This document shows positions 10,601 through 16,932 of a stretch of DNA of 16,932 nucleotides, piece after piece. Where the stretch lies: the NCBI GenBank assembly GCA_035444205.1, contig DAOMOD010000089.1, positions 1 through 16,932 on the forward strand, read 5' to 3'. Under the pieces are notes generated by a model. It saw only the letters and a program-made list of their open reading frames with translations. It was not told the DNA's origin and made no database searches. The position numbers were made by a program, and so were the translations under genes. The stretch comes from DAOMOD01 sp035444205 (lineage in GTDB: Bacteria; Pseudomonadota; Gammaproteobacteria; Xanthomonadales; BPKI01). Position 1 is the stretch's first letter, and every line of letters begins with the position of its first letter.

Positions 10601-11734
10601 GCGCTCGACGTCGGTGCCCTTGGCTTCGATGGTGCGGCTTCTGAGGCCCATCGGGTTGTACTGGTATTCGGTGACCACGCCCAACTCGTTGGTCTGCTCG
10701 ATCGGGTTGGACAGGCCGGTGGCGTAGCGGGTGCTTACCTTCGTGCCGTCCGGCCAGGTGATGGCGGTGAGGTTCTTGAACTCGTCGTAGTCGTAGACGG
10801 TGCGGCGTTCGCGATAGTCGAGGTGGATGCGCTTTCGGCCATCGCGCAGCACCTTGAGCACGGTGATGCCGTTGATGTCGCGGCGCACGGTTTCGCGGTC
10901 GCGGTCGGTCCACACTTCGGTGACTTCGGCCAGATCGCCATTGGGGCGGGTGGTGCGCAGGTAATAGAGCTTCTGGGCGTTGAGGTAGTCGAAGCGGTAG
11001 CGGGTCTCGGCGCCGGTGGGGTCGGTGAGGCGCACCATGCGGCCGTCGCTGGTGAGACTGAGTGTGGTGGTGCGACTGAGCGGGTCGATGAGCTTGGTCA
11101 GGCGGCCGCTGCTGTATTCGTAGCGCCAGGGGTGGCCGCGCACGTCGGTGACCTGGGTGAGGCGGCCATTGGTGTAGGTGTAGGTGACTTCGCGACCGGT
11201 GTGGTCGCGCACGCGGGTGCGTAGCTCGCCGTTCCAGTCGATCCACAGCACCTGGCGGCCGAAGTGGTCGCGTACCCCGGTCAGGCGCTCGCCCTCGTAG
11301 ACGAAGCTGGCGGTCACCGGGGTGCGGTTGCCGAAGGCCAGCGCGCGGCCGTCGGCGGCGTAGTCCATCCAGTTGCCGTCGCGGTCGGACCAGCGGTAGC
11401 CGCTGTCGGTCTTGCCGATGGTGTGGCGCTCGTCGAAGCGGTACAGGGTGCCGGCGGAGTCGATCTTCTCGTAGGGGTTGTCGACGCGGGTGATGCGCAG
11501 GATGGAGCCGTCCAGGGCGTCGTACTCGAACCTGAGGCGGCTCCAGGCCGGGGCGAAGCGCCAGGTGTTGTCCTTGTATTCGCGGATGAAGCTCACCTGG
11601 CCGCCGAGGACCTTGACCGAGAGGTCGGTGGTGGAAGTGCGGTACATGCCCGTGGTGGGGTCGACCTGCGCGAAGGCGGGGGTGGCCAGCAGCAGGGCGA
11701 GCAGGAGGAGAAGGGGGCGGGTCCAGTGGGGCAT
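7658..11734 (-). CDS. Sec-exported Rhs/YD-repeat protein with C-terminal metalloprotease-like toxin tip
   Basis: The product is 1358 residues. The open frame extends to 12058, but that part translates a genomic repeat. The ATG at 11734 has GGAAG 7 bases upstream. Residues 1-22 are a Sec signal (hydrophobic LLLLLALLLATPAFA, cleavage after AFA). About 1150 residues of YD repeats follow (units such as YDDLGRLTAVTQ, YDAVGNRTSVTY, YDRVGNLVARYD), which build the Rhs shell that encloses the tip. The core ends with PDTGRYMRADPVGL (D1180) and FIDPDG (D1203), the paired Asp motifs used for self-cleavage in Rhs proteins. The variable tip is residues 1208-1358 (7661-8113), with nine cysteines and HELAHTCGWEH: H1340, E1341, H1344, G1347, H1350, an exact HExxHxxGxxH. 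It ends 8 residues later, so no Met-turn follows. No PAAR or T6SS adaptor domain is present. The stop overlaps the lipoprotein start. Confidence 0.93.
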   Translation of the reverse strand: MPHWTRPLLLLLALLLATPAFAQVDPTTGMYRTSTTDLSVKVLGGQVSFIREYKDNTWRFAPAWSRLRFEYDALDGSILRITRVDNPYEKIDSAGTLYRFDERHTIGKTDSGYRWSDRDGNWMDYAADGRALAFGNRTPVTASFVYEGERLTGVRDHFGRQVLWIDWNGELRTRVRDHTGREVTYTYTNGRLTQVTDVRGHPWRYEYSSGRLTKLIDPLSRTTTLSLTSDGRMVRLTDPTGAETRYRFDYLNAQKLYYLRTTRPNGDLAEVTEVWTDRDRETVRRDINGITVLKVLRDGRKRIHLDYRERRTVYDYDEFKNLTAITWPDGTKVSTRYATGLSNPIEQTNELGVVTEYQYNPMGLRSRTIEAKGTDVERATEYSYDDLGRLTAVTQVGDAQTQTAITRYAYDDYGNVTKLTDAEDGETHFADFDAMGNPHTRTDARGKVWRQTFDAAGNLLTSTDPLNHTTSYAYDAVGNRTSVTYPPAEPGAEAAVTRYEYDGMDRLLRTIDALGGVERNVYDRVGNLVARYDPSDKVVRFTYDAMNRISTVADGIGNVTRYVYPDLVAPGADAGELFEPVRIEYPTYRRDVKYDVRGRAWEEADSFMALEGARTSTTIRRFDAGGLEIETADLPGRTTLHTYDLLGRLRARTNALDGVTRYQYDRRDNLVGLTDANGNLHRFDYDRLNRKISEVRPMGQRTTYAYDATGNLIEKVDPRGQRTGYAYDDAGRRTQRSHFQAGEATPHKTVVGTYNARGRLTAYADGTTSATYDYDLLQRKSRESVDYGPFVWSHSYTYFANGQKASYTAADGTTITFGYDEAHNLAALAVPGEGTIQFSDYHGNRPRDITFPGGTLRRVDYDGMMRTETIRVENAQAEVLMNYRYRYDAAGNILEKQTEHGTYAFGYDTLDRLIQADYPNSQGVNDSFAPDTFPFEDDQYTYDPLGNRLTDARQTQDFVWQYNANNELLHSGFATYEYNEAGSIRTMSEPTTQAAIRTYSYDSEERLSEVRDSEGNLLAEHYYDPFGRRLWTVVHPGAEGHQGSVEPEIHYLAYSDEGYAATFIHMGADEPEPVPDALTLYVFAPDGLWSTNPAALRRPSDNGPQWSYYQTDHLSAPVQIVSRYGAREHDRRTDVFGKTRSAGIGDVLRMPGQMTEQSTGAHYNFFRWFSPDTGRYMRADPVGLAAGINVYHYGFNNPNRFIDPDGRRSVAAPRYCDPNTCKDEKLRIRIQNLTRQVCSARLREIHTRKPQGQDLHGCLERRCTQSSIIRCDEDCSGRPDGYHDGNPSGTDLYGYHRTWLRRIPGSEEPIPIPENFIFLCTDNLLREAKPDEFWSDTVFHELAHTCGWEHEDGLGIPR

Positions 11735-12108
11735 GGTGAGGCTTCCGGGGGTGATGCGGGGGTGCGTTGGGGCGGGTGAGGCGCTGGATCCCCGCTTTCG
11801 CGGGGATGACGAAAGGGGTGGCGGCTTGTTGTGGCTAGGGTGCGCGGGTGGTTCGAGACGGGCCGCCTCGACCTGCGGTCTCGGTCGGCCCTCCTCACCA
11901 CGAACGGTTATCCATTCGTGGCTGGACGGCTTTGGGGCGGCGGCGTGCGATGCCGGGCTTTCGGTGATCGTGGATTGGGCCACGCCGGTCATCGGCCGCC
12001 CCTCAGGATGGAGGGCGATCCGCCTGGGTTGCGCCCTACCCCGTTGACCGCCATGCAACCCGGGTTGCGCGAAGCTGGTAGCCTGCGCGGCTTTTTCCGG
12101 ATGCGCGC
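11735..12108. other. Intergenic region between Rhs and transposase genes
   Basis: These 374 bases hold the leader of the rhs gene, a proteobacterial interspersed repeat (11784-11814) and a perfect 14-base palindrome GCAACCCGGGTTGC (12055-12068). A second GGGTTGCGCCCTACCCC lies nearby at about 12026-12042. The palindrome and its neighbour resemble degenerate REP-like units. No clear terminal inverted repeat of an insertion sequence was found next to the transposase start. No gene is visible. Confidence 0.5.
11784..11814. repeat. Interspersed palindromic repeat (CTGGATCCCCGC type)
   Basis: ATCCCCGC (11788-11795) pairs with GCGGGGAT (11800-11807) around TTTC. It is flanked by CTGG on one side and GACGAAA on the other. 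This is the very common proteobacterial repeat usually seen as CTGGATTCCCGC-TTTC-GCGGGAATGACG. It lies 50 bases upstream of the rhs start codon, so it is probably in its 5' untranslated leader. Confidence 0.75.
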
Positions 12109-13038
12109 ATGGCCGCTTGGGCGTTGGATATCCAGGACGCGGGGGCTGCCATGCTGCTGGCGGTCATCCTGCTGCTCATGGCAGTGTGGGCCGGGTGTTC
12201 GCGGCACCGCGCCTGTCGCCCGCAGCCGATCAAGCGCAGACCGGCCAACGACGAAAGGCAAGGTCGCCGCAACCAGCGCAAGCCGGATTGGGTCATCGCC
12301 GAAGTGCTGCGGCTCAAGGCGCTGGCGCCCAACCTCTCCTGCCGCGACATCGCAGACATCTTCGATCGCCGCTTCGCCGTTGCGCGGCAGATGACGGTGA
12401 GCAAGACCTGGGTCCATCACATCCTGCGCAAGCGCAAGGTTGAAGTGCTGCGCTTGCGCCGCGAACTCAAGCATCGCGTGCCGAAGTCCCTGCCGCGCAA
12501 CCGCGTGTGGGCCATGGATCTGACCGGCAAGGGCGATCTCACCGGCAAGCAGCGGATCCTCCTCGGCTTGCTCGATCACGGAACCCGCGCCTGCCTGGCG
12601 CTTCGCGAACTCGCCGACAAGTCTTCGCTGACCATCCTGCGCGAACTGATCGCGGCGTTCCGGCGATTCGGCATGCCGAAAGCCATTCGCACCGACAACG
12701 AGGCCTGCTTCAACTCCTGGCTGATGCGCGGCGCACTGCGTCTGCTCGGCATCCACCACCAGACCACCGAGCCGGGCTGTCCATGGATGAATGGCAGGAT
12801 CGAAAGGTACTTCGGGTCGCTCAAAGCCGTGCTGGATCGCATCCATATCGCCGACGGCGACGACCTCGCCTGCCGGCTGATCGAATTCCGCGCCTGGTAC
12901 AACCACGTGCGCGCGCATCGGCACCTCGACAACCGGACACCCGCCGAAGCCTGGGCGGGACGCGAAAAGTCGCGCAGGACACCGACGTTTTTCGAGGTGT
13001 GGGACGGGATGCTGCGCGGATGGTACTTTCCGCAATGA
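12109..13038 (+). CDS. DDE-type integrase/transposase (rve domain) with N-terminal hydrophobic helix
   Basis: This 309-residue protein carries a complete retroviral-integrase-type catalytic core. The acidic residues are D137 (WAMDLTGKGD), D196 (AIRTDNE) and E232 (PWMNGRIERYFGSLK), with the diagnostic 35 residues between the last two. Residues 60-110 form a helix-turn-helix-like region (LSCRDIADIFDRRF, then TVSKTWVHHILRKRK). The C-terminus has WYNHVRAHRHLDNRTPAEAW, typical of IS3/IS481-like transposases. Residues 15-30 are a hydrophobic helix (MLLAVILLLMAVWAGC), which is odd for a DNA-binding enzyme. Met15 (12151), with GGGGG just upstream, is an alternative start. No terminal inverted repeats or target duplication are evident, so the element may be immobile. 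It is transcribed divergently from rhs. Confidence 0.88.
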   Translation: MAAWALDIQDAGAAMLLAVILLLMAVWAGCSRHRACRPQPIKRRPANDERQGRRNQRKPDWVIAEVLRLKALAPNLSCRDIADIFDRRFAVARQMTVSKTWVHHILRKRKVEVLRLRRELKHRVPKSLPRNRVWAMDLTGKGDLTGKQRILLGLLDHGTRACLALRELADKSSLTILRELIAAFRRFGMPKAIRTDNEACFNSWLMRGALRLLGIHHQTTEPGCPWMNGRIERYFGSLKAVLDRIHIADGDDLACRLIEFRAWYNHVRAHRHLDNRTPAEAWAGREKSRRTPTFFEVWDGMLRGWYFPQ

Positions 13039-13137
13039 CACCTCGGTGGCGGACGCAGCAAGAGGATGCTCGGGCAGCAGACGCTGTCCTCGGGCAGGCT
13101 GCGCGCACGCATGGAAATTGGGGCACCACAACGCCAA

Positions 13138-13157
13138 CAGCCGCGCAAAGGCGGCTG
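13138..13157. other. 7-bp hairpin downstream of the transposase gene
   Basis: CAGCCGC (13138-13144) pairs with GCGGCTG (13151-13157) around GCAAAG. It lies 100 bases after the transposase stop codon in a stretch without a gene. There is no T-run, so a terminator role is weakly supported. Confidence 0.3.
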
Positions 13158-13204
13158 TCGACAGGTGAATCACGCGAGGAAAAAGCACCAAGAGCATCCG
13201 ATCA

Positions 13205-13405
13205 GGTGGTCATTGCGGCGAAAAAACGCATTCGGTGGTCACTTGGAAAGTGCGGACATCGTGCGGACGGGACACATCGTCCGGACGGGACAACCAGGCG
13301 CGCCCGGCGCGGAACCTCGCGGCTGTTCGCCCCCTTCGATGCCAGCTTCACCATCCGTTCCACGAACGCCTCCGTGCCCAGGATCGACTGGCGTTCGTCG
13401 GCCAC
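13205..13405 (-). mobile_element. Degenerate mobile-element debris (IS-end-like repeats and possible transposase tail)
   Basis: Two copies of GGTGGTCA (13205-13212 and 13234-13241, 29 bases apart) resemble the repeated GGTGGTCA units found at the ends of IS21-family elements. Next come two copies of CGGACGGGACA (13264-13274 and 13282-13292, 18 bases apart). On the minus strand, about 13310-13405, the frame reads ADERQSILGTEAFVERMVKL then ASKGANSREVPRRAR. This resembles the C-terminal LGxExFVERM...VPRxxR element of REP-associated (IS200-like) transposases. No complete transposase of either family is present, so this is read as stacked remnants. The family assignments are from memory of sequence patterns only. 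Confidence 0.4.
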
Positions 13406-13532
13406 ACCACCGTGGATGCCTTCATGCAGGCCGTGGGCCCGGTCAACGACCATGTCGCGGGCTGCGTGGTCTGGTCCAGGTTCGACCAAACACGCGCAGC
13501 GTTGGCCCGCCCAGAAAGGTAGATCGGCTCAC
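13394..13532 (+). pseudogene. 3' fragment of a second tag gene copy
   Basis: The plus-strand frame reads FVGHTTVDAFMQAVGPVNDH then VAGCVVWSRFDQTRAALARPER and stops at 13520-13522. It matches the end of tag at 1991-2119 residue for residue in length, including the zinc-ligand pair in NDHVAxC. The DNA match continues 10 bases past both stop codons (ATCGGCTCAC). Over 139 aligned bases there are no gaps and 18 differences by hand count, about 87 percent identity. The 5' part of the gene is missing: upstream sequence changes abruptly at TTCGTCGG, where the minus-strand transposase-like remnant begins. It cannot encode a working glycosylase. Confidence 0.85.
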
Positions 13533-13560
13533 GCTGCTTCCTAGAGCACAGCAAGAATGC

Positions 13561-13594
13561 GAAAGGCCAGTGAGCGTGGGCTCACTGGCCTTTC
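13561..13594 (-). terminator. 15-bp perfect hairpin, terminator of tRNA-Arg(ACG)
   Basis: GAAAGGCCAGTGAGC (13561-13575) pairs without mismatch with GCTCACTGGCCTTTC (13580-13594) around the loop GTGG. It lies 8 bases beyond the 3' end of the tRNA-Arg gene in the direction of its transcription. The CCTTTC arm followed by GCATTCTT on the minus strand gives a modest pyrimidine tail. It is the most stable hairpin noticed in the window. Confidence 0.75.
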
Positions 13595-13602
13595 GTATTA
13601 GA

Positions 13603-13679
13603 TGGCGCGCCCGGAAGGATTCGAACCTCCGACCACCAAGTTCGTAGCCTGGTACTCTATCCAACTGAGCTACGGGCGC
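13603..13679 (-). tRNA. tRNA-Arg (anticodon ACG), CCA encoded
   Basis: The minus-strand cloverleaf has acceptor GCGCCCG/CGGGCGC, D-arm GCTC..GAGT, anticodon stem CCAGG/CTTGG and loop CTACGAA. The anticodon is ACG (inosine-modified, reads CGU/CGC/CGA). The T-loop is TTCGAAT and the CCA is encoded (complement TGG at 13603-13605). In E. coli the argVYZQ genes of this type follow serV downstream of csrA, and the same order is kept here with a single copy. Confidence 0.97.
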
Positions 13680-13692
13680 GCACAGAAGCGAA

Positions 13693-13721
13693 ATTGTGAC
13701 TTGCGCATGTGGGTGAGTCAA
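13693..13721 (-). promoter_or_regulatory. Promoter of tRNA-Arg(ACG)
   Basis: On the minus strand a -35 box TTGACT (13716-13721) and a -10 box CACAAT (13693-13698) are 17 bases apart. The tRNA begins 14 bases downstream at 13679. Transcription would therefore start about 7 bases before the mature 5' end, and the tRNA could be made without read-through from tRNA-Ser. Confidence 0.65.
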
Positions 13722-13759
13722 TCCCTTGACAGCGCGTAATTTTCCGGAATTTCCTGTCT

Positions 13760-13779
13760 GACGCGCCGAACGGCGCGTC
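13760..13779. terminator. 8-bp hairpin between tRNA-Ser and tRNA-Arg
   Basis: GACGCGCC (13760-13767) pairs perfectly with GGCGCGTC (13772-13779) around GAAC. It lies upstream of the tRNA-Arg promoter and downstream of tRNA-Ser on the minus strand. It may end the csrA/tRNA-Ser transcript. No T-run follows on the minus strand, so this is tentative. Confidence 0.4.
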
Positions 13780-13817
13780 TGTGGTGAATCGATTGTGCTC
13801 GCATTCGAGGCGGCGGT

Positions 13818-13890
13818 GCCGAGCAAGCTCGCCACTACGAAGAGCAAGGGCCTTCGCGCTGTTGTAGAGCGTAGCTTGCTGCGCTCATCA
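13818..13890. repeat. Two REP-like elements between tRNA-Ser and tRNA-Arg
   Basis: The first contains CGAGC-AA-GCTCG (13820-13831) followed by CCACTAC. The second reads GTAGAGCGTAGCTTGCTGCG then CTCATC, with outer arms GAGCG (13867-13871) and CGCTC (13882-13886). These GTAG...GAGC...GCTC units are in opposite orientation and resemble REP-like repeats of Xanthomonadaceae. The 13680-13970 spacer otherwise shows only the tRNA-Arg promoter and one hairpin. Confidence 0.5.
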
Positions 13891-13970
13891 GCACTGCGCG
13901 ATGGACGAAAAGGATGGTGTCGAGCAAGAACCCGTCACAACCGCAGGCGAGGGATTTCGGGATGGGAAGG

Positions 13971-14063
13971 TGGCGGAGAGAGAGGGATTCGAACCCTCGA
14001 TGGAGTTTTTGACCCCATACTCCCTTAGCAGGGGAGCGCCTTCAGCCGCTCGGCCATCTCTCC
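13971..14063 (-). tRNA. tRNA-Ser (anticodon GCT), CCA encoded
   Basis: This is a class II tRNA on the minus strand: acceptor GGAGAGA/TCTCTCC, anticodon stem CTCCC/GGGAG with loop CTGCTAA (anticodon GCT, reads AGC/AGU), and a long variable arm TATGGGGTCAAAAACTCCAT. The T-loop is TTCGAAT, the discriminator is G, and the CCA is encoded (complement TGG at 13971-13973). It lies 81 bases after the csrA stop codon, as serV does in E. coli. No separate promoter was recognised, so co-transcription with csrA is possible. Confidence 0.97.
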
Positions 14064-14098
14064 GCGATCGCATGGGCCGGCGGTGCCGGCTACCACGC

Positions 14099-14129
14099 GC
14101 TGACGCGGCGCAAAAGATACCGCGTCAGC
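14099..14129 (-). terminator. 10-bp hairpin after csrA
   Basis: GCTGACGCGG (14099-14108) pairs perfectly with CCGCGTCAGC (14120-14129). The 11-base loop reads TATCTTTTGCG on the minus strand. It begins 15 bases after the csrA stop codon. There is no trailing T-run, so termination may be partial, letting transcription continue into tRNA-Ser. A second small hairpin, GCCGGC-GGT-GCCGGC, lies at 14076-14090. Confidence 0.5.
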
Positions 14130-14144
14130 GGCTTCGGGTAAACC

Positions 14145-14348
14145 TCAGTCTTCGTCGTTGGCAGGCCGCGCCGACGCGGACTGCTCCTCGAACTTGATTC
14201 GCCGGTAGATTTCTTCGCGGTGAACCGCGACTTCCTTGGGTGCGTTGATGCCGATGCGCACCTGGTTGCCCTTGACGCCAAGCACCGTAACGGTGACGTC
14301 GTCGCCGATCATGAGCGTCTCGCCGACGCGACGGGTAAGAATCAACAT
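14145..14348 (-). CDS. csrA: Carbon storage regulator CsrA/RsmA
   Basis: CsrA is a dimeric RNA-binding protein that binds GGA motifs in mRNA leaders and represses or stabilises target messages, controlling carbon flux, motility, biofilm and virulence traits. The 67-residue sequence starts MLILTRRVGETLMIGDDVTV and continues VLGVKGNQVRIGINAPKEVA then VHREEIYRRI. The strand residues LTRR near the N-terminus and the conserved Arg in VHREEI form the RNA-binding face in known structures. The ATG at 14348 has GGAG 9 bases upstream. The tail (KFEEQSASARPANDED) is acidic and slightly longer than in E. coli (61 residues). The order alaS-csrA-tRNA-Ser-tRNA-Arg matches E. coli and xanthomonads. Confidence 0.98.
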   Translation of the reverse strand: MLILTRRVGETLMIGDDVTVTVLGVKGNQVRIGINAPKEVAVHREEIYRRIKFEEQSASARPANDED

Positions 14349-14358
14349 GTCGTTATTC

Positions 14359-14442
14359 TCCGAATCCCTCTAACTGTATTTGTTCCCAGACTTCCGACGC
14401 GCGTTCCCGACGGCGTCGGTCCAACCCTCCATTGACTCTTCC
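14359..14442 (-). promoter_or_regulatory. csrA leader with repeated GGA motifs
   Basis: The minus-strand leader just upstream of csrA contains eight GGA triplets within 84 bases (complement TCC at 14359, 14365, 14384, 14393, 14405, 14420, 14428 and 14440). One is in the Shine-Dalgarno sequence itself. CsrA is known to repress its own translation by binding such sites in E. coli, so autoregulation is a reasonable inference. High GC content alone also produces GGA triplets, which weakens the argument. Confidence 0.4.
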
Positions 14443-14481
14443 CTGACGTACTGCCTCCCTCCCCTCGGGAACCACGAAAAT

Positions 14482-14496
14482 CCCACGGAACGTGGG
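14482..14496 (-). terminator. Probable intrinsic terminator after alaS
   Basis: On the minus strand CCCACG-TTC-CGTGGG is followed by ATTTTCG. The 6-bp stem with a short T-run lies 62 bases after the alaS stop codon and upstream of the csrA leader. It fits a weak rho-independent terminator or attenuator between the two genes. Confidence 0.5.
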
Positions 14497-14558
14497 CAAT
14501 TGCTGCATGGTAAACGCGCGCAAGGTGTCACGCAATCAGGAGATTGTGATCTTTCTGG

Positions 14559-16932
<2,374 letters not shown>

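Noticed and set aside
8159..11224. Several plus-strand open frames of 114-297 codons opposite rhs
   Set aside because: Shadows of the minus-strand YD-repeat frame, composed of valine/alanine/glycine-rich sequence with no motif.
11735..12058. Upstream extension of the rhs frame to 12058
   Set aside because: It would translate the interspersed repeat and bury the Sec signal. The ATG at 11734 has a good ribosome site.
13303..13314. GGCGCGCCCGGC match to the tRNA-Arg(TCT) 3' end as an attachment site
   Set aside because: Only 12 GC-rich bases match and the homology does not continue into the T-arm, so chance is likely.

Overview
The window looks like a chromosomal segment of a high-GC gammaproteobacterium, most likely of the Xanthomonadales/Lysobacterales. 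Three things point there. The block alaS - csrA - tRNA-Ser(GCT) - tRNA-Arg(ACG) at the right edge is the classic gammaproteobacterial order. One secreted protein ends in a FANGFE-type tail that I associate with secreted proteins of that order. The intergenic spaces carry REP-like hairpins of the kind common in Xanthomonadaceae. A run of ten N bases (4692-4701) marks a scaffold gap, so this is a draft or metagenome assembly.

Layout from left to right. Positions 1-300 hold tRNA-Arg(TCT) and tRNA-Pro(TGG), minus strand, with a good promoter. 425-1000 (minus) is a small secreted protein with one InlB-B-like repeat. 1118-1278 is a cluster of REP-like repeats. 1508-2119 (plus) is tag, encoding 3-methyladenine DNA glycosylase I, interrupted by an in-frame TAA exactly at the base-stacking tryptophan. 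2274-5543 (minus) is a secreted tricorn-like S41 protease. 5822-6022 (plus) is a lone RHH/CopG-like antitoxin-type protein. 6095-6754 (minus) is a secreted HExxH protein. 7658-11734 (minus) is a large Sec-exported Rhs/YD-repeat protein, translationally coupled through an ATGA overlap to a lipoprotein at 7080-7661. 12109-13038 (plus) is a DDE integrase-type transposase. 13200-13535 is debris: IS-end-like repeats, a possible transposase tail on the minus strand, and a diverged second copy of the 3' end of tag. From 13561 onward comes the conserved block of tRNA-Arg(ACG), tRNA-Ser(GCT), csrA and a 5'-truncated alaS, all on the minus strand.

The most interesting unit is the Rhs locus. Its conserved core ends in the usual pair of DPxG motifs. 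A 151-residue cysteine-rich tip follows, ending in a perfect HExxHxxGxxH zinc-protease signature. The coupled downstream gene encodes a small lipoprotein with the position expected of an immunity protein. A second secreted HExxH protein follows on the same strand. The tip and the lipoprotein gene are lower in GC than the core, as expected for an exchanged toxin-immunity cassette. I read this as a candidate metalloprotease toxin-immunity pair exported by Sec rather than by a T6SS. No homology search could be run.

The second notable story is tag. One copy is broken by a stop codon. A 139-base ungapped duplicate of its 3' end (18 mismatches by hand count) lies 11,403 bases away in the same orientation, beside mobile-element debris.
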